Below are positions 53,052-63,610 of a DNA stretch of 64,000 nt, in pieces. The stretch comes from Flavobacteriaceae bacterium R38 (GTDB lineage Bacteria > Bacteroidota > Bacteroidia > Flavobacteriales > Flavobacteriaceae). The translations under genes were made by a program, and so were the position numbers. The stretch lies in contig WXYP01000001.1 in the NCBI GenBank assembly GCA_009901575.1, positions 744,001 through 808,000 of the forward strand. Reading direction: 5' to 3'. Position 1 is the first letter of the stretch, and each line of letters begins with the position of its first letter. The notes under the pieces were generated by a model. The model had not been told where the DNA came from. It did no database searches and saw nothing but the letters and a program-made list of their open reading frames with translations.

Positions 53052-54431
53052 CTAAAATAAGTGTTTTATTTTTTTAGCGAGATTAATTTTTTTCCCATAA
53101 GGAGCATACCGTACAGGTACATCCAGCCAGGTTCCTCTTTTGACAATCGCTTTTTTGTGTGAAAAGACATCAAAACTTAGTTTACCATGATATGCACCTA
53201 TTCCACTGTCTCCAACTCCTCCAAATGGTAAACGTTTATTGACTATCTGGACAACAGTATCGTTTATAGCTCCACCTCCAAATGCATATTTTTTAATAAT
53301 TCTTTTTGCCCTTTTCCTATTTTTAGAAAAAATATATAACGATAAAGGTTTTCCATATTTAGCGATAATAGTGTCAATATGTACTTCATCTTTATAGCTG
53401 ATAACAGGAAGGATAGGGCCAAAAATTTCACCTTTCATAACTTCACTATCTAACGAAGGTTCGTCAATTATAGTGGGAGAGATATAACAATTATCTTTAT
53501 TAGTCTTGCCTCCAATTACAATATGCTGATCATCTAACATGGTTTTTAAACGGTTAAAATGCCTTTCATTAATGATGTTAGGGAAATCCTCAGATTTTTC
53601 AGGATCATTTCCATAGGCTTTCACTATTTCTTCTTTTATAGCGTTATAGAATTCAGATTTAATTTTAGGATGGATTAAAATATAATCCGGGGCATTGCAG
53701 GTTTGCCCGGCATTTAAAAATTTACCCCATACGATTCTTTTGGCAGCTAATCGGATGTTCACGGTTTCATCTATGATACATGGATTTTTTCCGCCTAATT
53801 CTAAGGTAACAGGTGTTAAATGTTCTGCCGCTGCTTTGTACACAATTTTTCCTACCGGAATGCTACCGGTAAAAAAGATATAATCCCATTTTTCTTTTAA
53901 CAATGCCTGAGTTATTTCTACGTCACCTTCTATAGCTGTTACATGCGATTTTTCGAAAACACTTTCAATGATTTTTAAAATGATTTTGGAAGTGTGATTG
54001 GTAAGCTCAGAAGGCTTCAAAACAACAGTATTACCGGCAGCAATGGCTCCAATTAAAGGCATAATTGCTAGTTGGAAAGGATAATTCCAGGGCGCTATAA
54101 TTAATACAGTGCCATAGGGTTCACTATACACTTTATCTGTAGAAGGAAAATTAGATAAAGAAGGAAAAGTTCGTTTAGGTTTTGCCCAATATTTTATTTT
54201 CCGAATAGCTGTGTTGATCTCAGCTAATACCATTTGTGTTTCTGTCAATAAAGATTCGTATGGACTTTTCCCAAAATCTTTGTAAATAGCATTACAGATA
54301 GCATCTTCATGTAATAAGATTTCTTTCTTTAACCGTATTAGGGCTTCTCTTCTATAAATTACATCTTTTGTTTTTTCAGATTTAAAAAATGTATGATGTT
54401 GTTGAATTAGTGATTTTATATCAAAAGTCAT
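53052..54431 (-). CDS. Aldehyde dehydrogenase, class 3-like
   Basis: The 459-residue NAD(P)-dependent dehydrogenase oxidises aldehydes, probably medium or long-chain fatty aldehydes as class 3 members do. The catalytic Cys is in NAGQTCNAPDY, the general base Glu in VTLELGGKNPC, and the cofactor loop in FTGSIPVGKIVYKAA. It is shorter than class 1/2 enzymes, as usual for class 3. It follows the leu operon terminator and is monocistronic. Confidence 0.93.
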   Translation of the reverse strand: MTFDIKSLIQQHHTFFKSEKTKDVIYRREALIRLKKEILLHEDAICNAIYKDFGKSPYESLLTETQMVLAEINTAIRKIKYWAKPKRTFPSLSNFPSTDKVYSEPYGTVLIIAPWNYPFQLAIMPLIGAIAAGNTVVLKPSELTNHTSKIILKIIESVFEKSHVTAIEGDVEITQALLKEKWDYIFFTGSIPVGKIVYKAAAEHLTPVTLELGGKNPCIIDETVNIRLAAKRIVWGKFLNAGQTCNAPDYILIHPKIKSEFYNAIKEEIVKAYGNDPEKSEDFPNIINERHFNRLKTMLDDQHIVIGGKTNKDNCYISPTIIDEPSLDSEVMKGEIFGPILPVISYKDEVHIDTIIAKYGKPLSLYIFSKNRKRAKRIIKKYAFGGGAINDTVVQIVNKRLPFGGVGDSGIGAYHGKLSFDVFSHKKAIVKRGTWLDVPVRYAPYGKKINLAKKIKHLF

Positions 54432-54483
54432 TATGATTTAGCAGAATGAAATTATTAACAGGTTTGGCATAAAAATAAAAAAT

Positions 54484-54520
54484 AAAAGCCGATTCTAACC
54501 TGAGTTGGAATCGGCTTTTT
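54484..54520 (-). terminator. Terminator of the leu operon
   Basis: AAAAGCCGATTC pairs with GAATCGGCTTTTT around a 12-base loop. It is placed just downstream of leuB. Confidence 0.9.
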
Positions 54521-54546
54521 AACAAAAGACTAACTACTTATCAATA

Positions 54547-55665
54547 TTAAATAATGGTTGACTGACCAAAATTTATATTCTCTTTGTTTAAACTGATAGT
54601 ATCATCCGCAGACAGGATATAATCTGCTATAAAATCTCCAATTTTATTAGTACCAAAAATACTTTCCGGATCCAGGTCTGGAGTTACGATATTTAATTCC
54701 AGTGATTTTTCTACAGCAAGATTTATAAAATAAGCTTCTTCTTTTAATCCGAAATGATCAAGCAGCATGGCTGCAGAGAGAATAGATGCAATAGGATTTG
54801 CAATATCTTTTCCTTTTGCCTGTGGATAAGAACCGTGTATAGGTTCAAATAAAGCATTATGATTGCCAATTGATGCAGATGCTAACAAACCAATTGAACC
54901 TCCAATGACACTCCCTTCATCAGAAATGATATCTCCAAACATATTTTCGGTTAAAATTACATCAAACTGACCAGGGTTCAGTATAATCTGCATAGCTGCA
55001 TTGTCAACAAAAAGAAAATCTAAGGAAACATCGTCATAACTTTCTCCAATTTTTGTAACCACCTTTCTCCATAAACGTGAAGTTTCCAATACATTGGCTT
55101 TATCAACAAGGGTCAATTTTTTACGACGATTTCTGGCAGCTTTAAAAGCCAGATGTGCAACTCTTTCGATCTCGCTTTTAGAATATTTACAAAGATCTGA
55201 AGCAATGGTTCCGTCTTGACTTAATGTTTTATCTCCAAAATAAATACCCCCTGTTAATTCACGATAAATGGTGAAATCTGTTCCTTTAATAATTTCTTTT
55301 TTTAAAGGTGATTTGTTTATTAAAGTGGGGTAGGCTTTAACCGGACGTATATTGGTAAATAGACCTAATGATTTTCTAAGTCGAAGCAATCCTTGCTCAG
55401 GTCTTACTTTGGCGGTAGGATCATTATCGTATTTAGGATCTCCGATAGCACCAAAAAGAATAGCATCACTTTTTTTACACAAATTTAGTGTTTCATCTGG
55501 TAGCGGATTCCCGGTTTGATCAATAGCAGTAGCCCCTACCGGAGCATGCCTATATACAAAAGTATGAGAATACGTTTCTGCAATTGCATTTAATACTTTC
55601 ATAGCTTGAGCGGTTACTTCTGGTCCTATCCCGTCTCCTGCCAAAACAGCAATATTTAGTTTCAT
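54547..55665 (-). CDS. leuB: 3-isopropylmalate dehydrogenase
   Basis: The 372-residue NAD-dependent beta-decarboxylating dehydrogenase does the third step of leucine synthesis. AVLAGDGIGPEV at the N-terminus, RKSLGLFTNIRP, GDIISDEGSVIGGSIGLLASAS and EPIHGSYPQAKGKDIANPIASILSAAMLL fit LeuB. It is last in leuACDB. A 17-base sequence over its start codon is repeated 81 bases upstream. Confidence 0.97.
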   Translation of the reverse strand: MKLNIAVLAGDGIGPEVTAQAMKVLNAIAETYSHTFVYRHAPVGATAIDQTGNPLPDETLNLCKKSDAILFGAIGDPKYDNDPTAKVRPEQGLLRLRKSLGLFTNIRPVKAYPTLINKSPLKKEIIKGTDFTIYRELTGGIYFGDKTLSQDGTIASDLCKYSKSEIERVAHLAFKAARNRRKKLTLVDKANVLETSRLWRKVVTKIGESYDDVSLDFLFVDNAAMQIILNPGQFDVILTENMFGDIISDEGSVIGGSIGLLASASIGNHNALFEPIHGSYPQAKGKDIANPIASILSAAMLLDHFGLKEEAYFINLAVEKSLELNIVTPDLDPESIFGTNKIGDFIADYILSADDTISLNKENINFGQSTII

Positions 55666-55756
55666 GTGTTAATATATTAAAGGTCACATGTTGTTCACTA
55701 TTAGTCATCTTCTTGTATGATAAAGCTTTTAACATGCTCGTTTCATGTGTTAATAT
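55659..55756 (-). repeat. 17-base direct repeat over the leuB start region
   Basis: GTTTCATGTGTTAATAT occurs at 55659-55675 (covering the leuB start) and again at 55740-55756. The second copy offers an ATG followed by only four codons before a stop. It looks like a duplication or rearrangement scar between leuD and leuB. Confidence 0.85.
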
Positions 55757-55818
55757 TTATTGTTTTTTAGCTCACCAATAATGATTTTGATAAATCTCAA
55801 TTAATATTGATCATTTTA

Positions 55819-56406
55819 TTAAGCTAATTTCTTTTCAAACGCTTCAATACGTTCTTTTTTATTGATCAAAAAATCTATATCATCATAACCGTTCATGAGG
55901 CAATATTTTTTGTACGAATCAATTTCAAATGACTCTATGGCGGTAGAACCATTTATAGAAATTAATTGTTTTTCAATATCGACAGTTATTTCAGTTTCAG
56001 GATTTATATGAATTATTTCCAATAATAATTTTAAGAATTCAGGGCTAATTTGTACAGGTAATAATCCGTTATTTAATGCATTTCCTTTAAAAATATCTGC
56101 AAAATAACTGGAGACTACTACTTTGAACCCATAATCTTTTAATGCCCATGCGGCATGTTCTCTACTGGAACCGCATCCAAAATTGTTTCCGGCAATGAGG
56201 ATAGCTCCTTTGAATTTTTTATGATTTAAGACAAAAGAATCGTTTATGGTTCCGTCTTTTTTAAATCTCCAGTCTTTAAACAAATTATTCCCGAATCCGA
56301 TTTTATCCGTTGCTTTTAAAAAGCGTGCAGGGATAATTTGATCGGTATCTATATTTTCAATAGGCAACGGGACTGCTTTGGAATTTAGAGTGATAAACTT
56401 TTCCAT
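55819..56406 (-). CDS. leuD: 3-isopropylmalate dehydratase small subunit
   Basis: The 195-residue swivelling subunit of isopropylmalate isomerase carries [17 protein letters not shown] and [25 protein letters not shown], both diagnostic. It follows leuC with a six-base gap, so the two are coexpressed. Confidence 0.96.
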   Translation of the reverse strand: MEKFITLNSKAVPLPIENIDTDQIIPARFLKATDKIGFGNNLFKDWRFKKDGTINDSFVLNHKKFKGAILIAGNNFGCGSSREHAAWALKDYGFKVVVSSYFADIFKGNALNNGLLPVQISPEFLKLLLEIIHINPETEITVDIEKQLISINGSTAIESFEIDSYKKYCLMNGYDDIDFLINKKERIEAFEKKLA

Positions 56407-56412
56407 GCTGAA

Positions 56413-57795
56413 TTAATTTAGTTGTGTAGTGATATCAATTAATTTCCCTTCTACAGCTGTTGCAGCTGCAATGAGCGGACTTGCTAAAATGGTTCTGGCT
56501 CCTTGTCCCTGGCGTCCTTCAAAATTTCTATTGGAAGTAGAAACACAATATTCTCCCGAAGGAATTTTGTCTTCATTCATACCTAGACAAGCAGAACAAC
56601 CAGGCTGCCTCAATTCAAAACCAGCAGTTTCAAAAATATTTTTAAGACCTTCTGCCTCAATTTGTTTGGCTACTCGTTGAGATCCCGGAACTATTAAAGC
56701 ATTAACATTGACTGCTTTTTTCTTTCCTTTGATATAATTCGCAGCTATTCTAAAATCTTCTATTCTGGAATTAGTGCAACTCCCAATAAAAACATAATTG
56801 ATCTGTTTTCCTACCAGCGACTCTCCTTTATTGAATCCCATATATTTCAAGGATTTTTCGAAAGAAGCATCATTAGATTGTGGAATAGTTTCATTAATCT
56901 TTATACCCATACCCGGATTAGTCCCGTAGGTAATCATGGGTTCGATTTCTTCAGCATTAAAGTAGTATTCTTTATCAAATTTAGCCCCTTCGTCTGTGGT
57001 TAGTGTTTTCCAGTACGCAATCTTTTCCTCAAAATCATTTCCTTTAGGTGCAAATTCCCTGTCTTTTACATATTCAAAAGTGATTTCATCCGGAGCGATC
57101 ATTCCTCCACGTGCTCCCATTTCAATGCTCATATTACAAACAGTCATGCGTCCTTCCATGCTCATGCTTTCAAAAACATCTCCTGCATATTCTACAAAAT
57201 ACCCTGTACCAGAATTGGTTCCTAATTTTGATATGATATAAAGGATAACATCTTTAGCAAGTACACCATTTTTTAAAGTGCCATTTACTGTGATACGCAT
57301 GCTTTTTGGCTTTGATAATAAAAGACACTGACTTGCAAATACCTGTGCTACCTGACTTGTGCCAATGCCAAATGCAATAGATCCAAAAGCACCATGTGTA
57401 GAAGTATGACTATCTCCACAAACAATAGTCATTCCGGGTTGAGTAATTCCTAATTCCGGAGCTATGACATGTACAATTCCTTGATTTTCATGACCTAGTC
57501 CGTATAGAGTAATGCCATGTTTTTTACAGTTATTGGTTAACATTTCTACCTGATTTTTAGAAAGTGCATCTTTAATCGGTAAATGTTGATGTTGTGTAGG
57601 CACGTTATGATCTGCTGTAGCTACAATCTGATCTGGTCTGAAAACAGGAATATTTCGCTGTCCCAATTCTGCAAACGCTTGAGGACTGGTCACCTCATGT
57701 ATAAGGTGTTTGTCTATATACAGGATTTGCGGACCGTTTTTAACGGTTTCAACTACATGATTATCCCATACTTTATCGAAAAGTGTTTTTTTCAT
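56413..57795 (-). CDS. leuC: 3-isopropylmalate dehydratase large subunit
   Basis: The 460-residue 4Fe-4S subunit has the cluster cysteines in [14 protein letters not shown] and in [13 protein letters not shown], and the [12 protein letters not shown] substrate region. Together with LeuD it isomerises 2- to 3-isopropylmalate. It lies three bases after leuA. Confidence 0.97.
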   Translation of the reverse strand: MKKTLFDKVWDNHVVETVKNGPQILYIDKHLIHEVTSPQAFAELGQRNIPVFRPDQIVATADHNVPTQHQHLPIKDALSKNQVEMLTNNCKKHGITLYGLGHENQGIVHVIAPELGITQPGMTIVCGDSHTSTHGAFGSIAFGIGTSQVAQVFASQCLLLSKPKSMRITVNGTLKNGVLAKDVILYIISKLGTNSGTGYFVEYAGDVFESMSMEGRMTVCNMSIEMGARGGMIAPDEITFEYVKDREFAPKGNDFEEKIAYWKTLTTDEGAKFDKEYYFNAEEIEPMITYGTNPGMGIKINETIPQSNDASFEKSLKYMGFNKGESLVGKQINYVFIGSCTNSRIEDFRIAANYIKGKKKAVNVNALIVPGSQRVAKQIEAEGLKNIFETAGFELRQPGCSACLGMNEDKIPSGEYCVSTSNRNFEGRQGQGARTILASPLIAAATAVEGKLIDITTQLN

Positions 57796-57798
57796 AAT

Positions 57799-58971
57799 TT
57801 ATACTACACGACTTTCTGTTATTTTACTTCCTTTAACGATAATATGAATATCGTCGTCCAGAACTTCTTTTCTCTTATCTGCAAACTTTAAAAACTCATT
57901 ATAGACAACATCAAGCTGAAGTTTAGTAAGATCATATCCTACTTTTTTAGCCCGGTATGCCAATGCAGCTCTTCCGCTTCTGGCTGTTAAAACGATAGCG
58001 GATTCTGTTACACCTACATCTTCCGGATCTATAATTTCATAAGTTTCCCTGTTTTTTATAACTCCATCCTGATGAATACCCGAACTGTGTGCAAATGCAT
58101 TAGCTCCAACGATAGCTTTATTTGGCTGTACCGGCATACACATGCTATTAGAAACCATTAAGCTAGTATCGTATAACAATTTAGAATTGATGTTAGTATC
58201 CAGATGTAAATCAGGATGTTGCCTTAATATCATAACCACTTCTTCCAGGGAAGTGTTCCCGGCTCTTTCTCCAATACCATTGATGGTACACTCTATTTGT
58301 CTGGCTCCGTTAATCACTCCGGCAATTGAGTTTGCTGTTGCTAATCCGAGATCATTATGGCAATGACAAGAAAGTATAGCTTTATCGATGCCTTTTACAT
58401 TTTCTTTCAGATATTTTATTTTGGCTCCGTACTCTTCTGGTAAACAATACCCCGTGGTATCCGGAATATTTAAAACAGTAGCCCCGGCTTTAATTGCAGC
58501 TTCACATATCCTGGCGAGAAATTCATTTTCTGTACGTCCTGCATCTTCGGCATAAAATTCGACATCTTCAACAAAAGATTTAGCATAAGATACAGCGTTT
58601 ATTGCTCTCTCCATGATTTCATCTTTTGTAGCGTTAAACTTATGCTTAATATGTGAATCTGAAGTCCCTATTCCTGTGTGTATCCTTGGTCTTTTTGCAT
58701 ATTTAAGTGCTTCGGCAGCAACTTCAATATCTTTTTTTACAGCCCTGGTTAAACCACAAACTGTAGCATTCCTGACAATTTTAGAAATTTCATTTACAGA
58801 GGTAAAATCACCCGGACTTGATATTGGAAATCCAGCTTCAATTACATCTACCCCCAAAGCATCAAGACGATCTGCAATAATTAATTTTTGCTCTGTATTT
58901 AATTTACAACCGGGTACTTGTTCTCCATCCCGTAAAGTAGTGTCGAATATTTGGACTTTATCGTTATTCAT
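57799..58971 (-). CDS. leuA: 2-isopropylmalate synthase, short form
   Basis: The 390-residue enzyme condenses acetyl-CoA with 2-oxoisovalerate, the first leucine step. [34 protein letters not shown] and [13 protein letters not shown] are present. The C-terminal leucine-binding regulatory domain (about 120 residues in long forms) is absent, and the protein ends soon after the helical subdomain. So feedback inhibition by leucine through that domain is not expected. Homocitrate or citramalate synthase are relatives, but the leuCDB neighbours support leucine synthesis. Confidence 0.93.
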   Translation of the reverse strand: MNNDKVQIFDTTLRDGEQVPGCKLNTEQKLIIADRLDALGVDVIEAGFPISSPGDFTSVNEISKIVRNATVCGLTRAVKKDIEVAAEALKYAKRPRIHTGIGTSDSHIKHKFNATKDEIMERAINAVSYAKSFVEDVEFYAEDAGRTENEFLARICEAAIKAGATVLNIPDTTGYCLPEEYGAKIKYLKENVKGIDKAILSCHCHNDLGLATANSIAGVINGARQIECTINGIGERAGNTSLEEVVMILRQHPDLHLDTNINSKLLYDTSLMVSNSMCMPVQPNKAIVGANAFAHSSGIHQDGVIKNRETYEIIDPEDVGVTESAIVLTARSGRAALAYRAKKVGYDLTKLQLDVVYNEFLKFADKRKEVLDDDIHIIVKGSKITESRVV

Positions 58972-59124
58972 AGTTATTGATAACTAATTTTCTTTTTTAC
59001 TCTGCGAATTTATATTTTGCAGAAATTAAAACGATAGTTTTAGCATTGTGATTTACAATGTTTAATTGTTTTTTATAAATTATAAAGTTTTGATTATTAG
59101 TATTTTATAAGAATTGTATTTACA

Positions 59125-60669
59125 ATGACAAATAGCCAAAAAGACACCTTATTTACATTAATTAAATCGTTATCAAAATCTGAAAAGAGACAATTTAAAC
59201 TCTATGTGGGGAGGTTAGGGGTAAACTCTGATGCAAAATTTTTAGCGCTATTTAATTTATTGGATAAAACCGATAACTATGATGAAGCTGCTATTTTGAA
59301 AAGTAAGATTGTAAAAAAACAACAGCTATCAAATTTAAAAGCGCATTTATATAAACAAATACTGATAAGCTTGCGTTTGAATCCGGCTCATCAGAATATT
59401 AGAACTCAAATTCGGGAGCAACTCGATTTTGCCACAATTTTATATCATAAAGGATTGTATAAGCAAAGCCTGAAAATATTAGATAAAGCAAAGACACAGG
59501 CTATTGAAAATGAAGAGAAGAATATAGCTTATGAAATAGTAGAGTTAGAAAAAGTAATTGAAACTCAGTATATCACCAGGAGTATAGCGGGTAGAGCAGA
59601 TGAACTGGCTATCCAGGCAAAAGAACTTAGTACATTAAATGTGATAACGAGTAAGCTTTCTAATCTTTCATTGCAGTTATATGGGATTATGTTAAAAACC
59701 GGATATGCAAAGAATGATGAAGAATATAAAGAAGTCACTAATTATTTTTATAGTAAACTTCCAAAGTTTGCCATAGAAACATTAGGTTTTAGAGAAAAAT
59801 TTTGGCTTTATAATGCATATTTATGGTATAGTTTTCTAACACAGGATTTTTTATCTTGTTATAAGTATGCTAGTAAATGGGTGAATTTATTTAATGAGAA
59901 TGAGCAGTTAATTTATTTGAACCCTGTCTTTTATCTCAAAGGAAACCATTACCTCTTAGAATCCTTATTTTTTATCAAGTATAAGAGTCAAATGGAAGAA
60001 GCTTTATTAACAATGGAGCAAGTGGTGCAAAATGATAAATTTCCAAAAAATGATAATATTGAATCGCTATCGTTCTTATACACTTATAATAATAAGTTAA
60101 ATGTTCATTTTCTGGAAGGAAGTTTTAATGAAGGTTTAGTATTAGTAGATGAGGTACTAAATGGCTTAAAAAAGTACAAAGGGAAGATTGACGAACATCA
60201 TATTATGGTTTTTTACTATAAGATAGGTTGTCTTTATTTTGGAAATGGTGATAACAGAACATGTATAACGTATCTAAAAAAGATCATAGAAAACAAAAAT
60301 CTCAAAATGCGGGAAGACCTGATGTGTTTTGCCAGGGTATTGAGCCTGGTTGCTCATTATGAAGCCGGAATGGATTATCATCTTGAAGTACAATTAAAGA
60401 GTACCTATAAGTTCTTATTAAAAATGAATGACTTACATGAAGTACAAAAGGAAATGATCAAATTTCTTAGGAATTTAGGAAATATTTATCCTCACGAATT
60501 AAAAAAGGAATTTGTTAAATTACATCAACGCCTAAAATCTTATGAAGATCATCCTTATGAAAAGCGTGCTTTTTTGTATCTCGATATCATCTCTTGGTTA
60601 GAAAGTAAAATACAAAATAAACCGGTTGCAGTTATTATTAAGGAAAAATCAAAAGCATTTATACGGTAA
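59125..60669 (+). CDS. Conserved Bacteroidota helical (TPR-like) protein
   Basis: The 514-residue, almost entirely helical protein begins TNSQKDTLFTLIKSLSKSEKRQFKLYVGRLG. It has recurring helix pairs resembling TPR units (e.g. FATILYHKGLYKQSLKILDKAKTQA). This protein type is common and conserved in Bacteroidota, but I know no function. It is divergent from leuA. No signal peptide or membrane segment; likely cytosolic. Confidence 0.8.
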   Translation: MTNSQKDTLFTLIKSLSKSEKRQFKLYVGRLGVNSDAKFLALFNLLDKTDNYDEAAILKSKIVKKQQLSNLKAHLYKQILISLRLNPAHQNIRTQIREQLDFATILYHKGLYKQSLKILDKAKTQAIENEEKNIAYEIVELEKVIETQYITRSIAGRADELAIQAKELSTLNVITSKLSNLSLQLYGIMLKTGYAKNDEEYKEVTNYFYSKLPKFAIETLGFREKFWLYNAYLWYSFLTQDFLSCYKYASKWVNLFNENEQLIYLNPVFYLKGNHYLLESLFFIKYKSQMEEALLTMEQVVQNDKFPKNDNIESLSFLYTYNNKLNVHFLEGSFNEGLVLVDEVLNGLKKYKGKIDEHHIMVFYYKIGCLYFGNGDNRTCITYLKKIIENKNLKMREDLMCFARVLSLVAHYEAGMDYHLEVQLKSTYKFLLKMNDLHEVQKEMIKFLRNLGNIYPHELKKEFVKLHQRLKSYEDHPYEKRAFLYLDIISWLESKIQNKPVAVIIKEKSKAFIR

Positions 60670-60675
60670 CCTAGA

Positions 60676-61536
60676 ATGAAAAAGAAACTTCATATTTACC
60701 GTATAGCAGAATTGAATTTTGCAATGGTTTTGATCAGCACTTCGGGCGCATTGGGTAGATATATTAGCCTACCTCCGGCGCTTTCTATTTTTTGGAGAGC
60801 AATTTTAGCAGCAGTTTTTCTTTTCTTATTCTGTAAATGGAAAAAAATTAACTTGTTTAAATCTTTTGGTAAAGATAAATGGCCGATTCTTTTAGGAGGT
60901 ATTCTACTGGGGGCTCACTGGGTTACATACTTTTATTCTTTAAAACTTTCTAATGTAGCAATTGGATTACTTTCGTTATTTACATTTCCGGTACTTACAT
61001 CATTTTTAGAGCCCCTTCTTTTAAAAACCAAATTTCAAAAAGTTCATTTATTATTGGCTTTATTAGTATTGATAGGGTTATATTTTTTAGTACCGGAGTT
61101 CGATTTAAAAAATGATTATACTATTGCAGTATTATTAGGAGTATTTTCTGCTTTATGCTATGCTTTAAGAAATCTGGTTTTAAAAAAGCAAGTTCAAAAC
61201 TATCACGGTACTGCATTGATGTGGTATCAGTTAATTATTGTAAGTGTTTTATTGTCTCCTTTTTTATTTTTAATAGAAACAGACCTGAGTACTTATCAAT
61301 GGCCTGCATTAATTATGCTGGCATTATTTACTACAGCAGTAGGGCATACCTTGTTCCTGATGAGTTTTAAGTACTTTTCTGTAACAACTGCAAGTATTAT
61401 GAGTAGTGCACAACCTATTTACGGAATTCTTATTGGGATGATTTTCTTATCGGAATATCCGGATATATCGACTATTATTGGAGGCGGACTAATTTTAACT
61501 TCAGTTATAATAGAGAGTATCCGGTCGTTTAAATAA
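60676..61536 (+). CDS. EamA-family DMT transporter
   Basis: The 286-residue membrane protein has ten predicted helices in two repeated EamA halves, as in RhaT/YdcZ-type drug/metabolite exporters. VLISTSGALGRYISLPPALSIFWRAILA and TALMWYQLIIVSVLL mark the repeats; TASIMSSAQPIYGILIGMIFLSE is the typical late helix. The substrate is unknown. It follows the helical protein gene with a six-base gap and may share its message. Confidence 0.9.
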   Translation: MKKKLHIYRIAELNFAMVLISTSGALGRYISLPPALSIFWRAILAAVFLFLFCKWKKINLFKSFGKDKWPILLGGILLGAHWVTYFYSLKLSNVAIGLLSLFTFPVLTSFLEPLLLKTKFQKVHLLLALLVLIGLYFLVPEFDLKNDYTIAVLLGVFSALCYALRNLVLKKQVQNYHGTALMWYQLIIVSVLLSPFLFLIETDLSTYQWPALIMLALFTTAVGHTLFLMSFKYFSVTTASIMSSAQPIYGILIGMIFLSEYPDISTIIGGGLILTSVIIESIRSFK

Positions 61537-61552
61537 ATTCTTATTTATCAGA

Positions 61553-62245
61553 TTAAGAACAGTTATTCCAGATAACATCATCTGGAGGAGGAGCAATTAT
61601 AGTGATAGCTTCTTTTTTTACCGGATGATTAAAAGATATTTTTCGAGCGTGAAGATGAATTCCACCATTTTTATTACTCCGGTCAAAACCATATTTCAAG
61701 TCCCCTTTAATAGGACAATTTAATGCAGCTAATTGAACCCTGATCTGGTGATGTCTCCCGGTTTTTAGATCGATTTCCAAAAGGTAATACCGGTTAAGTT
61801 TTTTAATTACCCGATAAGTTAAAACAGCTTTTTTACTTTCCGAAACCTCCTTTAAATATGCTTTAGAAGTATTGTTTTTAGGAAACCTCTTAAGCCAATG
61901 CGTCAAGGTGTCATTTTCTTTTGGAGGCGAATTCTTTACTACTGCCCAGTATGTTTTTTTTGCTTCTTTTTCGCTAAATAACTTATTTAATCTGGGTAAT
62001 GCTTTAGATGTTTTTGCAAAAATGACAATACCACTTGTAGGCCTGTCCAGACGATGAGCTACACCGAGATAAACATTTCCAGGTTTATTGTATTTTTCTT
62101 TCAGATATTCTTTGACAACTTCACTCAGTGGTTTATCTCCTGTTTTGTCACCTTGTACAATATCTCCAACCCTTTTATTAATAGCAATAATATGATTATC
62201 TTCATAAAGTACCTGAAGGTTTTTCTTATGTGAGAGAATTTTCAA
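61553..62245 (-). CDS. RluA-family rRNA/tRNA pseudouridine synthase
   Basis: The 230-residue pseudouridine synthase has the catalytic motif VAHRLDRPTSGIVIFAKT (catalytic Asp) and LLEIDLKTGRHHQIRVQLA, placing it in the RluA class; it lacks an S4 domain. The target uridine cannot be assigned. The start is a TTG at 62245, with a stop just upstream in frame and no ATG. Confidence 0.92.
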   Translation of the reverse strand: MKILSHKKNLQVLYEDNHIIAINKRVGDIVQGDKTGDKPLSEVVKEYLKEKYNKPGNVYLGVAHRLDRPTSGIVIFAKTSKALPRLNKLFSEKEAKKTYWAVVKNSPPKENDTLTHWLKRFPKNNTSKAYLKEVSESKKAVLTYRVIKKLNRYYLLEIDLKTGRHHQIRVQLAALNCPIKGDLKYGFDRSNKNGGIHLHARKISFNHPVKKEAITIIAPPPDDVIWNNCS

Positions 62246-62271
62246 ATTATCGAATTTTCAAATAAACAATA

Positions 62272-63090
62272 TTAATATTGCTCATTTTCATTAGGAAAAT
62301 CTTTTGACTTCACATCATCAACATATTGAGATATTGCATTGGTCATATCGTCATATAAGTTCATATATCTTCTTAAAAATCTTGGATTGAACTCATGTGT
62401 AATCCCCAACAGATCATGAATTACCAATACTTGTCCGTCTGCATGCCTTCCGGCACCAATTCCAATAGTAGGAATAGAAACACTCTCAGACACTTCTTTT
62501 GTTAAGGTTGCAGGAATTTTTTCGAGAACCATTCCGAAGCATCCTATTTTTTCAAGCATTAAAGCATCCTCTTTGAGACGTTTTGCTTCTTCTTCTTCTT
62601 TAGCCCTAACAGTATATGTTCCAAACTTATATATTGATTGCGGAGTCAATCCCAAATGCCCCATAACCGGAATTCCGGCATTTAATATCCGTTTTATAGA
62701 TTCTTTTACTTCTTTTCCACCTTCGACCTTAACAGCATGTGCTCCGGATTCTTTCATTATTCTTATGGCAGATCTTAGTGCTTCTTTAGGATCTGACTGA
62801 TAGCTTCCAAATGGTAAATCCACAACAATAAGCGCCCGTTTGATAGCACGGACAACAGATGAGGCATGATAAATCATTTGATCAAGAGTAATAGGTAAGG
62901 TAGTTTCATGACCCGCCATGACATTGCTGGCAGAATCTCCGACCAGAATAACATCTACTCCGGCACCATCAACAATTTTAGCCATAGAATAATCATAGGC
63001 AGTGAGCATAGAGATTTTCTCTTTGTTTCCTTTCATCTCTACCAATGTATTCGTAGTAACTCTCTTGTACTCTTTTTTTGCTACTGACAT
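62272..63090 (-). CDS. panB: 3-methyl-2-oxobutanoate hydroxymethyltransferase
   Basis: The 272-residue enzyme makes ketopantoate for coenzyme [43 protein letters not shown] and [16 protein letters not shown] are present, with GHLGLTPQS. The ATG at 63090 ([11 protein letters not shown]) gives the family's usual start and length; a frame with 15 more codons upstream is less likely. Single gene, next to the RluA-type gene. Confidence 0.96.
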   Translation of the reverse strand: MSVAKKEYKRVTTNTLVEMKGNKEKISMLTAYDYSMAKIVDGAGVDVILVGDSASNVMAGHETTLPITLDQMIYHASSVVRAIKRALIVVDLPFGSYQSDPKEALRSAIRIMKESGAHAVKVEGGKEVKESIKRILNAGIPVMGHLGLTPQSIYKFGTYTVRAKEEEEAKRLKEDALMLEKIGCFGMVLEKIPATLTKEVSESVSIPTIGIGAGRHADGQVLVIHDLLGITHEFNPRFLRRYMNLYDDMTNAISQYVDDVKSKDFPNENEQY

Positions 63091-63151
63091 ATTTTTATGA
63101 AAATTTCCTGTAAAAGTACTAAATTGTACTCTCAAATCAATTTTAGAAAAA

Positions 63152-63610
63152 ATGAAATTCTATACTTTTTTATTCATCAGTCTTTTCACATTAACCATGA
63201 ACGCACAATCATCTGCCAAAGATGAAGTAAAAGCTACTATTGAAAAATTTTTTGATGGCTTTCACAAAGGAGATACAACTATTATCAAATCTACATTAGC
63301 TAATCAGGTAGTAGTACAAACAGCTTTTAAAAATGGAGAGGGAAAAGATATCCTGAATAACGGAAGTATGGAGAATTTTTTAAAAGCTATTGCCACTAGG
63401 CCTGAAGACCAAAAATGGGATGAAAGATTACTTTCTTATAGTATCCAGGTAGATGGAAATATGGCTAATGCCTGGACTCCATATGAATTTTGGTTTAATG
63501 GAGAATTCAGACACTGCGGAGTAAACTCGTTCCAGCTTTTTAAAGATAATGGTACCTGGAAAATTATTTACCTGATTGACACCAGGAGAAGAGCAGGTTG
63601 TAAAGACTAA
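63152..63610 (+). CDS. Secreted NTF2-like (SnoaL/lumazine-binding-type) protein
   Basis: The 152-residue protein has a signal peptide ([15 protein letters not shown]) and a cone-shaped NTF2-like domain: [70 protein letters not shown]. Family members bind small ligands or act as isomerases; many are of unknown function. No catalytic pattern is clear. It converges with the serine dehydratase gene, with the stops overlapping. Confidence 0.85.
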   Translation: MKFYTFLFISLFTLTMNAQSSAKDEVKATIEKFFDGFHKGDTTIIKSTLANQVVVQTAFKNGEGKDILNNGSMENFLKAIATRPEDQKWDERLLSYSIQVDGNMANAWTPYEFWFNGEFRHCGVNSFQLFKDNGTWKIIYLIDTRRRAGCKD

